Part shown: positions 1-8,077 of the stretch, piece by piece
Position numbering within the stretch: position 1 is the first letter of the stretch
How the letters are laid out: every line of letters starts with the position of its first letter
Assembly: GCA_050943315.1 (NCBI GenBank)
Contig: JBMNOY010000047.1
Location: 1-18,803 of the forward strand
Reading direction: 5' to 3'
Origin: JBDKUD01 sp050943315
Lineage (GTDB): Bacteria > Bacillota > Syntrophomonadia > Syntrophomonadales > Syntrophomonadaceae
DNA length: 18,803 nt
The notes under the pieces: model-generated
What the model saw: the letters and a program-made list of their open reading frames with translations, nothing else
What the model was told of the DNA's origin: nothing
Database searches by the model: none
Program-made: the position numbers and the translations under genes

Positions 1-374
1 TCGGTACCTGTACTAATGGGCGGATGGAAGATTTACGTATCGCGGCCGCTATACTAAAAGGCAAAAAACTGGCCAGAAATACCCGCTTGATTGTTGCTCC
101 TTCTTCCCGCCAGGTTATGATCCAGGCCATGCGGGAGGGATTGATAGAGACTTTCATGGAATCCGGAGCAGCAGTTGTAACCCCGGGCTGCGGGCCTTGT
201 GTAGGAACTCATAACGGGGTTCCCTCTGATGGTGAAAATGTAATCTCCACAGCCAATCGCAATTTCAAAGGCCGCATGGGTAATAATAAAGCATTTATCT
301 ACCTGGGCTCACCGGCTACGGTGGCGGCCTCAGTTCTGTATGGGAAACTGACTGACCCCAGAGAGTTTTTTTAG
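1..374 (+). CDS. Aconitase/LeuC-family dehydratase large subunit, C-terminal end (partial)
   Basis: This is the C-terminal part of a [4Fe-4S] hydro-lyase large subunit (3-isopropylmalate dehydratase, homoaconitase or LeuC-type aconitase); the 5' end lies outside the window. The frame is open from the first bases and reads GTCTNGRMEDLRIAA, the family motif carrying the first cluster cysteine (codon 9-11). The other two cluster ligands are the cysteines of PGCGPC (codons 189-191 and 198-200). The terminal GNNKAFIYLGSPATVAASVLYG block is also typical. The small subunit follows 21 bases later and isocitrate dehydrogenase after that. I infer that the pair isomerises citrate to isocitrate rather than isopropylmalate, since no leuA or leuB is visible. 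The substrate cannot be fixed from this fragment. Family assignment is firm; the exact reaction is an inference from context. Confidence 0.93.
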   Translation, partial: GTCTNGRMEDLRIAAAILKGKKLARNTRLIVAPSSRQVMIQAMREGLIETFMESGAAVVTPGCGPCVGTHNGVPSDGENVISTANRNFKGRMGNNKAFIYLGSPATVAASVLYGKLTDPREFF

Positions 375-395
375 TGGATGGAAAGGAGCACGGTG

Positions 396-896
396 ATGGA
401 TTTACACGGCAAGGTTCATAAATTTGGCAATGATGTAAACACCGATTATATAATATCGGGTAGATATAAATTTAAGACTCTGGATATGAAAGAACTGGCT
501 ACACATGTTATGGAAGATCTCGATCCCGATTTTTACAGCAAGATTAGCAAAGGCGATTTCATTGTAGCGGGAAGCAATTTCGGTTGCGGCTCATCCCGCG
601 AACAGGCCCCTTTGGCTATAATTAATGCCGATATAAGTGCAGTAGTGGCCAAATCCTTTGCCCGTATATTTTACCGCAACTGCATAAATACCGGATTACC
701 TCTGATCGAATGTGATACTGACCAGATTGATGAGGGTGATGAACTTAAGATTGATCTGGAAAAAGGCGTGCTGGTGGATGTAACCAAGGGCATCGAGCTA
801 AAAATTACCCCCCTGCCGTCGGTAATGCTCAAAATTTTGTCAGACGGCGGCTTGGTGGAACACTTTAAAAAATACGGGGGCTTTAATTTCGATTAG
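396..896 (+). CDS. Aconitase/LeuD-family dehydratase small subunit
   Basis: This is the swivel-domain small subunit that completes the active site of the preceding LeuC-like protein. The 166 residues match the short stand-alone small subunits (about 160-170) of archaeal/clostridial isopropylmalate dehydratases and homoaconitases. The hallmark GSNFGCGSSREQAPLA at residues 59-73 supplies the substrate-carboxylate-binding Ser/Arg. The N-terminal KFGNDVNTDYIISGRY holds the variable loop that sets substrate choice in this family. I chose ATG 396 because AAGGAG (383-388) lies 7 bases before it; the in-frame ATG at 378 has no ribosome site and would nearly abut the upstream stop. The downstream icd gene begins within about 14 bases, so the three genes form one transcript. 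With icd as partner, a role as a two-subunit aconitase in glutamate synthesis is likely; isopropylmalate or homoaconitate as substrate remains possible. Confidence 0.92.
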   Translation: MDLHGKVHKFGNDVNTDYIISGRYKFKTLDMKELATHVMEDLDPDFYSKISKGDFIVAGSNFGCGSSREQAPLAIINADISAVVAKSFARIFYRNCINTGLPLIECDTDQIDEGDELKIDLEKGVLVDVTKGIELKITPLPSVMLKILSDGGLVEHFKKYGGFNFD

Positions 897-909
897 GAGG
901 TTGAATGTA

Positions 910-2187
910 GTGACGGAACTTATTTCAGGAGCCAAAATTACAGTTAATAATGGTGTGTTAAATGTACCTGACCATCCTATTATTCCTTTCATTGAGGGAG
1001 ATGGGACAGGTCCTGATATATGGAGGGCTGCTTCCCGGGTGGTGGATGCCGCAGTGGCCAAAGCTTATCAGGGGAAAAAATCGATAGTGTGGAAAGAAGT
1101 ACTGGCCGGGGAAAAGGCCTTTAATAGAACCGGGGAATGGCTGCCTAAAGAGACCCTGGATATCATCCGGGAATGTATAATTGCCATCAAAGGGCCGCTC
1201 ACAACGCCGATCGGCGGGGGATTCCGCTCTCTTAATGTTGCCCTGCGGCAGGAACTGGACCTGTATACCTGTCTGCGCCCGGTGCGCTATTTTGATGGTG
1301 TGCCGTCACCGGTAAAGCGTCCGCAAGATGTTGATGTTGTTATATTCCGAGAAAATACCGAGGATATCTATAGCGGCATCGAATACCCCAGTGGATCGGA
1401 AAACTGCCGTAAGCTTTTAAAATTCCTGCAGGAAGAGCTGGGAGTAACTTCGATTCGTTTCCCGGAAACTTCGGGATTAGGGATTAAACCGGTTTCTGAA
1501 GAAGGTACCAAACGCCTGGTCCGGGCCGCTATTAATTATGCCCTAAAAGAGGGACGTAAAAGTGTAACCCTGGTGCACAAAGGCAATATAATGAAATACA
1601 CCGAGGGTGCATTTAAGAACTGGGGTTATGAATTGGTCGAACAGGAATTTGGAGATAAAGTGTTTACCTGGGATCAGTATGACCGCATTAAGGATGAGAA
1701 AGGCACCCAAGCTGCTGACCAGGCGCAGGCACAGGCTGAAGCTGAGGGCAAGATAATTATTAAGGATACCATTGCTGACATCTTTCTGCAGCAGATTCTG
1801 ACCCGTCCCAAAGAGTTTGATGTTGTGGCTACTATGAATTTGAATGGCGATTATATGTCCGATGCCCTGGCTGCTCAGGTAGGGGGAATCGGCATAGCAC
1901 CCGGCGCCAATATAAATTATGAAACGGGACATGCCATTTTTGAAGCTACTCATGGAACCGCCCCTAAGTATGCCGGGCTAGACAAGGTAAATCCCAGTTC
2001 CGTACTCTTATCAGCGGAAATGATGCTGCGCCATATTAACTGGGATGAGGCCGCGGATCTGATTATTGCATCTATGGCCAAGACTATTGCCAGCAAGGTA
2101 GTTACCTATGACTTTGCCCGCCTTATGGAAGGGGCCAAAGAGGTAAAATGTTCCGAATTTGCTGATGAGCTGATTAAGAACCTATAG
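910..2187 (+). CDS. icd: Isocitrate dehydrogenase, NADP-dependent type
   Basis: This enzyme decarboxylates isocitrate oxidatively to 2-oxoglutarate in the cytoplasm. It is nearly colinear with Escherichia coli Icd. Counting from a TTG at 901, the substrate-binding residues are S110, N112, R116, R126, R150, Y157 and K227. Metal ligands D293, D317 and D321 sit in IADIFLQQIL and NLNGDYMSDAL. The NADP-specificity residues K356-Y357 (APKYAG) and Y403/R407 (TYDFARLM) are present, so NADP rather than NAD is expected. GTG 910 is preferred as start because AGGAGG (895-900) is 9 bases away; TTG 901 directly abuts that site. A Gln/Ala-rich insertion-like stretch (AADQAQAQAEAEGK, about 271-284) looks like a surface loop. 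It is the last gene of the aconitase-icd unit and is followed by a strong terminator. Confidence 0.96.
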   Translation: MTELISGAKITVNNGVLNVPDHPIIPFIEGDGTGPDIWRAASRVVDAAVAKAYQGKKSIVWKEVLAGEKAFNRTGEWLPKETLDIIRECIIAIKGPLTTPIGGGFRSLNVALRQELDLYTCLRPVRYFDGVPSPVKRPQDVDVVIFRENTEDIYSGIEYPSGSENCRKLLKFLQEELGVTSIRFPETSGLGIKPVSEEGTKRLVRAAINYALKEGRKSVTLVHKGNIMKYTEGAFKNWGYELVEQEFGDKVFTWDQYDRIKDEKGTQAADQAQAQAEAEGKIIIKDTIADIFLQQILTRPKEFDVVATMNLNGDYMSDALAAQVGGIGIAPGANINYETGHAIFEATHGTAPKYAGLDKVNPSSVLLSAEMMLRHINWDEAADLIIASMAKTIASKVVTYDFARLMEGAKEVKCSEFADELIKNL

Positions 2188-2218
2188 TATTCCACTTTAC
2201 TTATATAGACTTCCGTTA

Positions 2219-2247
2219 CCCCCTGGAAGCACAACCAGGGGGTTTTT
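2219..2247 (+). terminator. Rho-independent terminator after icd
   Basis: CCCCCTGG (2219-2226) pairs perfectly with CCAGGGGG (2235-2242) around an 8-base loop and is followed directly by five Ts. It lies 31 bases after the icd stop and ends the aconitase-icd transcript. From 2248 to the metF ribosome site I see no gene; there is a possible -35-like TTGACT at 2315-2320 but no convincing -10. Confidence 0.93.
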
Positions 2248-2436
2248 ATATACAAATCTATTGGAATCTGTATAATTATATTATTATTCAACCGGAGCCA
2301 AATCCCCATAGCACTTGACTTTTAGCACGGACAAACAAAAGGCCTCGGTGATGATTTGCCGTTACTTAAGATAAATTCCGATATGGCGGCATAAATTACT
2401 AAGTGGGAGATTAATTAATTTTAAGGAGAGTTGGAT

Positions 2437-3306
2437 TTGAAAATAAAGGAACTGTATCAAAAGGGAGAGGCTGTCCTGTCTCTGGAGGTTTTTCCCCCCC
2501 GGATTGATTACCCGTTAGAATCGGTTTTTGCTACCCTGGATGATTTAAAACGGCTTAACCCGGGCTATATAAGTGTTACCTATGGAGCTGGGGGAAGTAA
2601 TCGTGCCCGAACGGTGGAAATAGCTGCTCGTATCAAAAAAGAATACGGGATCGAATCCCAGGCCCATTTGACCTGCGCTTGTCATAGCAAAACGGAGATA
2701 CAATCCGTATTAGCGGCTCTTTATGAGCAAGGCGTGGAAAATATAATGGCTTTACGCGGAGATCCTCCCCAGGATGTGGAAGGTTTTAGCTTTGAGAACC
2801 AGGAATACAGATATGCATTGGAACTTATTCAGGATATCAGAAAAAATAACAGTTCGTTTGGTATCAGTGCTGCTGCCCATCCGGAGGGCCATCCCGAGTG
2901 CAGGCGGTTGGATGCGGATATAATTAATCTTAAGAAAAAAGTTGAAGCAGGGGTGGATTTCCTAATCACTCAGCTGTTTTTTGACAACCGTATATACTAT
3001 GAGTTTCTCAACCGGGCTGTCCGTACTGGTATTAACTGCCCCATAGTTCCAGGTATTATGCCCGTGTTAAATGCCAAACAGATTCGCCGCATTATATATT
3101 TGTGTGGAGCATCAATTCCCGCCAAGCTCTTGATTTTAGTGGATAAATATGATAATGATCCTGAAGGCATGGCGAAAGCGGGAATCGAGTATGCGAGCAA
3201 TCAAGTAGAAGATTTGCTTGCCAGTAAGGTTCCTGGTATTCACCTTTACACAATGAATAAAGCCCGGGAAATCACCGAAATAGTCAAAAACGTAGGATTG
3301 ATTTAA
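2437..3306 (+). CDS. metF: 5,10-methylenetetrahydrofolate reductase
   Basis: MetF is a flavin TIM-barrel enzyme that interconverts methylene- and methyl-tetrahydrofolate, in methionine synthesis or in the methyl branch of the Wood-Ljungdahl pathway. Family marks in order: LEVFPPR near the N terminus with the catalytic Glu, VTYGAGGS, HLTC, IMALRGDPP, the flavin-contacting SAAAHPEGHPE, DFLITQLFFDN and PGIMP. The length of about 289 residues is that of the bacterial catalytic domain, with no C-terminal regulatory extension. I take TTG 2437 as start because AAGGAG (2423-2428) is 8 bases upstream; TTG 2431 is only 2 bases from it. It stands alone after the icd terminator, with no metV or metH beside it. 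Electron donor (NADH, ferredoxin or an Hdr-type partner) cannot be read from the sequence; hdrCBA lies about 12 kb away and need not be linked. Confidence 0.95.
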   Translation: MKIKELYQKGEAVLSLEVFPPRIDYPLESVFATLDDLKRLNPGYISVTYGAGGSNRARTVEIAARIKKEYGIESQAHLTCACHSKTEIQSVLAALYEQGVENIMALRGDPPQDVEGFSFENQEYRYALELIQDIRKNNSSFGISAAAHPEGHPECRRLDADIINLKKKVEAGVDFLITQLFFDNRIYYEFLNRAVRTGINCPIVPGIMPVLNAKQIRRIIYLCGASIPAKLLILVDKYDNDPEGMAKAGIEYASNQVEDLLASKVPGIHLYTMNKAREITEIVKNVGLI

Positions 3307-3365
3307 ACATACTCTTGGCCCAAGTCTTAGCCATTACTGCCGGCGGAGTTTCTTTAGCCGCATAA

Positions 3366-5612
3366 TCAAGATACCTCAGTATTACACTGACTGTACAGGG
3401 CAGCTAACTGGGAACTCAGGCCGGGTATTTTCTTGGGCTTGTTTTCACGGGCAGCCTGTTCAATGAGAGCGGCTATTTCCGATATTTTCATAAAACCGTA
3501 CATACCAGCGGTTCCCTTTATGTCATGGCTTATACTCTTTATTTTTTCCAGGTCTCGGGCAGTAATGGCATCGTTCAGTTCTTCCAGCATCTCGGCCAGC
3601 AACTCGATAAATTCCGGTATTAGGTTGGCAATCAACTGATTTGAGGAATAAGTGGTTTTTTTCGTAATCAGATCTGCCCGCAGATATTTTTTGATTTCAG
3701 TAGCTAGTTGTTCTGATTTAAAAGGTTTGGCAATATAGGATGTACATCCATAGGCCAGGCATTTGGCCCGGTCTCCGGTCATGGCATGGGCAGTCATGGC
3801 AATTACCGGTATGTGCTGCCAGGCCTCGTTTTTCCTAATCAGCCGGGTTGCTTCATAGCCGTCCATTACCGGCATTTGCATATCCATAAGTATCAAATCA
3901 AAATTCTTGCGCTGCAAAATATTGAGGCACTCCAGACCATTGTTTACCGTGGTTACCTCGAAACCATAGTTGATTAACATTTGGGAGACTATTTTTTGAT
4001 TCAATTCATTATCTTCTACTATTAATATTGATATGGGCACAAAGTCGCACATAAAATCATCATGATAAAGAACAGAAACCTCACCGGATGGGTTAGAGTT
4101 AGAGAGCAGGAGCTCACCAATATTCATCTCAATGGGGATGCTGAAACTAAAGGTGGTCTGCTTTCGGGGTATGCTTTGTACATCTATGCTGCCACCCAAA
4201 AATCCAACTAATTTCTTACAAATGTAGAGTCCCAGCCCGGTGCCGCCAAACTCCCGGCAGAGGGAATTATCTGCCTGGTTAAAGGGGGCGAAGATTTTGT
4301 CTAAACTATCTTTGCTTATGCCAATACCAGTATCTGCCATCGACACAGTTAAATAGGTATCCGTGGCCTTGTTCTCCAGCATGGCTTTGAGGGTAATCCG
4401 GCCTTGGCGGGTAAACTTAATGGCATTATATAAAAGGTTCAGAATAATCTGCCGCAGCTTAAGCCTGTCCACTAAAATTACCGGCGCTAGCTGGGGATCA
4501 ACCCATATCTCCAGGTGCAGTCCTTTATCTTTGGTTACCGGTTCTACAATATCTGTAATCTGTCGGAAAAATTCCTTGGTATCGGTTGGTTCGGTGTTGA
4601 TTTCCACTCCGCCAAGTTCAATTTTGGATACGTCCAGTATTTGGTTAATAGTATCCAGCAATTGCTCACCACATTGCCTGATGATTTCAACGTTTTCTAT
4701 CTGTTCGCGATCCAGCGAAGAACTTGCCAGCAAATCAACTGAACCAAGAATTCCTATCATAGGAGTTCGGATTTCATGACTCATATTAGCCAGGAACTGA
4801 CTTTTGGCCAGATTGGCAGTTTCGGCTTGTTCTCGGGCAGCAGCCAAGTCACTGATATCGGACGACATTATAACTAGCCCGACGATTAAGCCATTGTCCT
4901 TTAGGGGGCTGACATGATGCATAAATGTCATTTCTTTTCCCTGTGCCCGTACAATATGTTCTCCATGCCAGTTCTGACCGGTAGCTACACGTGCGCGTAT
5001 CATCTCGATTTTGGCCTCATCATAAGGGACTAATATTTTCTTTAAATAAGTAAGCAAGGGGGCTTTATCAGGAATACCAAATAGTTGTTGAGCACGTTGG
5101 TTGGCAAAAGCAATGTCTCCCCGGCAGCTAACGACGATGAGACTTTCCTGAATATTTTCCAGGAGATAGGATTGATAGCGCATATTCTGCTCAGCCAATT
5201 TTTGGGCGGTAACGTCTATAAAGGTTGACTCCATAAGGTCACTCTCAGGTTCATAGCGGCAGGATATATCAAAGAATTTCTCCGCTTGGTCCTTGCAGAT
5301 AACCTTAAATGTATAGTTATGAACTACCTGGTTTTTTCGCAACAATTCTGCCAGGCATCTTCTTTGGGCTGGCTCTGCCCACAAATTGGAAATCTTAATA
5401 TCCCTTAGTTCATCAAAAGAAGAATAACCCAACATTTCAACCAGTTTAGGATTGGCCATGAGGAACCTTTCACCTTTAAGGCTGGTGGCCCCAAGTCCTA
5501 TCGGGGCATTATCATAAAAAGTCCGGTAATTTATTTCCGACGGCTGCCAGCTGTTTTCCCCATATGTAGTTCCCCCGGTTTTTGCTTTTTGGGACATTGA
5601 AATGGGCGTCAT
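3366..5612 (-). CDS. Soluble hybrid sensor histidine kinase, PAS-PAS-HisKA-HATPase-REC-HPt
   Basis: This is a cytoplasmic phosphorelay kinase with no membrane segment. Counting from GTG 5624, the domains are: PAS 1 (about 35-145), PAS 2 (about 150-262), HisKA with phospho-His H283 in FLANMSHEIRTPM, and an ATPase domain with N box (LLYNAIKFT, about 397-405), DTGIGI (431-436) and FGGTGLGL (459-466). A receiver follows with acceptor D581 in LILMDMQMPVMDGY and lysine in IAKPF, then an HPt domain with H700 in SISHDIKGTAGMYGF. All relay residues are intact, so phosphate can run His-Asp-His within one chain. ATG 5612 is the likely start, 8 bases after the GGAGGGTGA ribosome site; GTG 5624 overlaps that site. 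No response regulator or target gene adjoins it, so it is an orphan whose output is unknown. It converges on metF and diverges from the stalk-protein gene. Confidence 0.95.
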   Translation of the reverse strand: MTPISMSQKAKTGGTTYGENSWQPSEINYRTFYDNAPIGLGATSLKGERFLMANPKLVEMLGYSSFDELRDIKISNLWAEPAQRRCLAELLRKNQVVHNYTFKVICKDQAEKFFDISCRYEPESDLMESTFIDVTAQKLAEQNMRYQSYLLENIQESLIVVSCRGDIAFANQRAQQLFGIPDKAPLLTYLKKILVPYDEAKIEMIRARVATGQNWHGEHIVRAQGKEMTFMHHVSPLKDNGLIVGLVIMSSDISDLAAAREQAETANLAKSQFLANMSHEIRTPMIGILGSVDLLASSSLDREQIENVEIIRQCGEQLLDTINQILDVSKIELGGVEINTEPTDTKEFFRQITDIVEPVTKDKGLHLEIWVDPQLAPVILVDRLKLRQIILNLLYNAIKFTRQGRITLKAMLENKATDTYLTVSMADTGIGISKDSLDKIFAPFNQADNSLCREFGGTGLGLYICKKLVGFLGGSIDVQSIPRKQTTFSFSIPIEMNIGELLLSNSNPSGEVSVLYHDDFMCDFVPISILIVEDNELNQKIVSQMLINYGFEVTTVNNGLECLNILQRKNFDLILMDMQMPVMDGYEATRLIRKNEAWQHIPVIAMTAHAMTGDRAKCLAYGCTSYIAKPFKSEQLATEIKKYLRADLITKKTTYSSNQLIANLIPEFIELLAEMLEELNDAITARDLEKIKSISHDIKGTAGMYGFMKISEIAALIEQAARENKPKKIPGLSSQLAALYSQCNTEVS

Positions 5613-5624
5613 GTACGAGCTCAC

Positions 5625-5970
5625 CCTCCACTATTTACCAAAATACGAACATTTACACAGGTGCTACTAATACAATACAATATCTCCCTCTAGAAACTTG
5701 TCTACTTGTGTTTTCTGATAGACTATTTTTTTTTAGTAATAGTGGCGAATTAAGTCTAAATACCAGGTTAATAGGGGTAAAGGCCTGGATTAGGCCAATA
5801 ATTATTAGTTGGCTTATAAAAGTTAAGCCCTAATGAGAAATGATTCTATGTAAAAATATGGAATTAGGAAGTGACTTAAGGCTAGTTTTTTATAGTATTT
5901 TTAGTAGGATGCAGGAATTTGAGGTATAGTAGAGGAAATATTATATAGCTATTATGCAGGAGGTGTTGTT
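5625..5970. promoter_or_regulatory. Divergent gene-free spacer with hairpins and promoters
   Basis: This AT-rich spacer separates the kinase gene (leftward) from the stalk-protein gene (rightward). I see no gene in it. For the kinase a weak promoter candidate on the minus strand is TAGACA (5699-5704) and TATTGT (5677-5682) spaced 16 bases. Between 5782 and 5829 there are three small inverted repeats: GGCCT/AGGCC (5782-5796), the palindrome AATAATTATT near 5798-5807, and GGCTTA/TAAGCC (5811-5829). They could be protein-binding sites or RNA hairpins; no known riboswitch consensus is recognisable. Confidence 0.5.
5919..5947 (+). promoter_or_regulatory. Sigma-A-like promoter of the stalk-protein gene
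   Basis: TTGAGG (5919-5924) and TATATA (5942-5947) are spaced 17 bases. They lie just ahead of the AGGAGG ribosome site at 5958-5963 and the TTG start at 5971, which would give a very short leader. Matches are good but not perfect. Confidence 0.5.
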
Positions 5971-7092
5971 TTGAGTCGTTCTAAATTTATAAAAATGGTC
6001 GCAATTGTTTTGGTAATGATTAGTTCGTTTGGTTTTGTTGCTGCTTGTGAAGCTGCTCAGTCTATACCTATTTTTATAGATGGTATAGAGTTAAACATAC
6101 CCCCGGGATTTGGGCAAGCTATTGCCATCAATGATAGAACCATGGTGCCGTTAAGAGTCATTAGTGAGGCTTTAGGGGTAAAAGTAGATTGGGATGATAT
6201 TAACAAAAGAGTCCTAATTACTACTAATGATGCTTCCACAGCAATTAACCGTGAGATAGGCAGTAGTACCGTCGATAGTAGTACAACGATACCCATTTAT
6301 GTTAATGGGAAACAGTTAGAAATAACTCCTGAAGATGGTCTGCCGATTGTCATTAATAACAGAACTTTAGTGCCTTTAAGGGTTATTAGCGAAGCTCTGG
6401 GGGTAAAAGTAGACTGGGATAGTAGTAATAATAGGGTGTTAATCACCACCGACCTATTAGATCCGGAAGAGCCTGAACCAGAGCCATCCGCACCGGTAAA
6501 TACTGCTACATCCATTTTCGGTGAGCCGGTGGCTTCCAGTGCCCAGCTTAAAGCTTTGTTAAAAGCCAACAACCCAGATGCGCCCGATCTGGTGGATTTA
6601 TATCTTACTATTGGCCGGGAATACGGAATAAGAGGCGATATTGCCTTTTGCCAGGCAGCCAAAGAGACAGGCTGGTGGAGGTTTACCGGTCTGGTTAAAC
6701 CAGAACAGAATAATTATTGCGGTTTATGGGCTACCGGCAGTCCTGCCACCGGGGAAGAGAATCTAAACGGGGCTGATCCCAACCGGGTGTGGTTTGTGAA
6801 AGATTCTCACGGGGCTTATTTTGACACCCCGGCAACCGGAGTTGAAGCGCAGATTCAGCATTTATGGGCTTATGCTTGTACCAAGCCTCTGCCGGCCGGA
6901 AAAACTTTGCTTGATCCCCGCTTTGTTCTTGTGCAAAGAGGATCAGCACCAAACTGGGAAGACCTTGGTGGGAAATGGGCTAGACCTGGCTTTGACAGAA
7001 ATAAATATGCATCATTTGAAGAAGCCTATGCCAACGGGGAAACATATGGACAGAGCATAATCTCCAACTACTACCTGCAAGCCTTTAAATAA
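5971..7092 (+). CDS. Exported protein with two stalk (CuAO_N-like) domains and a glucosaminidase-like domain
   Basis: This is an exported cell-wall protein of 373 residues. Residues 1-29 form a signal peptide (SKFIKM, then a hydrophobic run). VAAC at 23-26 fits a lipobox, so it may be a lipoprotein; cleavage after AEA is the alternative. Two copies of a copper amine oxidase N-terminal-like 'stalk' domain follow at about 32-85 and 108-160, each containing RTxVPLRVISEALGVKVDWD. A short Glu/Pro linker (about 163-175) leads to a C-terminal domain (about 185-373) with AFCQAAKETGWWRFTG and NNYCGLWATG. These resemble the endo-beta-N-acetylglucosaminidase fold, with E232 the likely catalytic acid. 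The probable job is peptidoglycan trimming. TTG 5971 is chosen because AGGAGG sits 7 bases upstream. The stalk domains need not bind copper in such proteins. Confidence 0.85.
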   Translation: MSRSKFIKMVAIVLVMISSFGFVAACEAAQSIPIFIDGIELNIPPGFGQAIAINDRTMVPLRVISEALGVKVDWDDINKRVLITTNDASTAINREIGSSTVDSSTTIPIYVNGKQLEITPEDGLPIVINNRTLVPLRVISEALGVKVDWDSSNNRVLITTDLLDPEEPEPEPSAPVNTATSIFGEPVASSAQLKALLKANNPDAPDLVDLYLTIGREYGIRGDIAFCQAAKETGWWRFTGLVKPEQNNYCGLWATGSPATGEENLNGADPNRVWFVKDSHGAYFDTPATGVEAQIQHLWAYACTKPLPAGKTLLDPRFVLVQRGSAPNWEDLGGKWARPGFDRNKYASFEEAYANGETYGQSIISNYYLQAFK

Positions 7093-7164
7093 GTGGGAGT
7101 TTAATGGTATAAAGAGATCTTGCCGCTATCCCGGCGTCCAGGTAAAAATAACCAGCAACAAATA

Positions 7165-7200
7165 AAAGCAGGTGATCCGCAATGATCACCTGCTTCTTTT
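7165..7200. terminator. Bidirectional Rho-independent terminator
   Basis: GCAGGTGATC (7168-7177) pairs perfectly with GATCACCTGC (7184-7193) around a 6-base loop. TTCTTTT follows on the plus strand and the AAATAAAA run before it gives a T tract on the minus strand. It lies between two convergent genes (5971-7092 and 7223-7879) and should serve both. Confidence 0.9.
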
Positions 7201-7222
7201 GTCAAGCTACTAAGCCTTTATA

Positions 7223-7879
7223 CTATTTGCTGCGAGCTTTAGCGGCCTGGGAAGCTTTAATCCAGGGGCCGAAAGGTTTTCCCACCGGGAGAATAGTAAT
7301 GCCATAATGACCGTTTAATACTGAAGCCGCCGAACCATAGAAAGATAGAATAGCTACTACCAGTTCAGAATAAGCAGCAACCATATGCCAGAAATGTTCT
7401 GCTCCGAGTCCCAGGGTGCTCATGAATAATCCCAGGAAAAGAAAATCAATCGCCAGGAAAATCAGAAACAGGACTTTGTGAGCTCCCATGGCCCCTAAAG
7501 TCATAAATACGGTGAAAATAAAATATCCCAGATAGGCAAATCCCATTTGACGTACATCAGGTACTACTCCCTCACCTACTTGTATAATACCCGACGAAAT
7601 CATAAAAAACATAGCCATGGCAAACCAAAAGAAACCGTATCCACAAAAAGCTGTGGCACCGAAAACATTATTGTGTTTGAAATCAAACAGTCCGGCTATG
7701 AATTGCGCCAGTGCACCCAGGAAGATAGCCCAGGGTATTACATATACTACTCCATCAGTTATTCCCATTTTACTGGATGATGCTACTAGAGTGACCATTG
7801 CTAAACCTATTAATCCCAGTGGTGATGGATCAGCAACTACACTTTTTACATTTGTTATTGCGCCGTCGTTGGCAGACAT
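7223..7879 (-). CDS. satP: SatP/YaaH-family acetate/succinate transporter
   Basis: This is an integral membrane carrier of the GPR1/FUN34/YaaH (acetate uptake transporter) family, which moves acetate or succinate with protons or works as an anion channel. The signature DPSPLGLIGLA at residues 17-27 matches the family NPAPLGL motif. Six hydrophobic helices follow across 218 residues, with aromatic/Ser-rich stretches such as GYGFFWFAMAMFF and EHFWHMVAAYSELV. Its start is supported by a G-rich site 7 bases upstream of the ATG. It is monocistronic, closed by the shared terminator. In an anaerobe with Hdr and MetF genes, acetate export or uptake is the natural role; direction is not visible in the sequence. 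The upstream spacer has three spaced CCTGTTA copies. Confidence 0.92.
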   Translation of the reverse strand: MSANDGAITNVKSVVADPSPLGLIGLAMVTLVASSSKMGITDGVVYVIPWAIFLGALAQFIAGLFDFKHNNVFGATAFCGYGFFWFAMAMFFMISSGIIQVGEGVVPDVRQMGFAYLGYFIFTVFMTLGAMGAHKVLFLIFLAIDFLFLGLFMSTLGLGAEHFWHMVAAYSELVVAILSFYGSAASVLNGHYGITILPVGKPFGPWIKASQAAKARSK

Positions 7880-7944
7880 TTTGCAACCCCCCTAAAATCT
7901 AAAATGCTTTGCCTAAAAAAAATTAAAACCGCTAACCCCCTTCC

Positions 7945-8042
7945 CCTGTTAAACCTAATAAATTACAGGCCAGTGTAAATAGCTTTTCCGCCTGTTATTT
8001 GGCACGTAAAATATTCAACACGCAAGGCAAAAAATCCTGTTA
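7945..8042. repeat. Three evenly spaced CCTGTTA copies upstream of the acetate carrier
   Basis: The heptamer CCTGTTA (TAACAGG on the gene's strand) occurs at 7945-7951, 7991-7997 and 8036-8042, spaced 46 and 45 bases apart. The spacer lies between the satP start and the end of the Hsp70-fold operon. It could be a regulatory site set; chance is possible for a word this short. Confidence 0.35.
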
Positions 8043-8077
8043 TAAATGTGATTATTTTCGCAACTTTCTTGTTTATT

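Noticed and set aside
1543..1953. Minus-strand open frame of 136 codons inside icd
   Set aside because: It is a shadow of the icd gene, whose frame carries all the catalytic residues.
7880..8077. Sigma-54 promoter upstream of the acetate carrier (TGGCAC at 7999-8006 region)
   Set aside because: The GC element of the -12 box is missing at the right spacing, and the TGGCAC lies on the wrong strand for satP.
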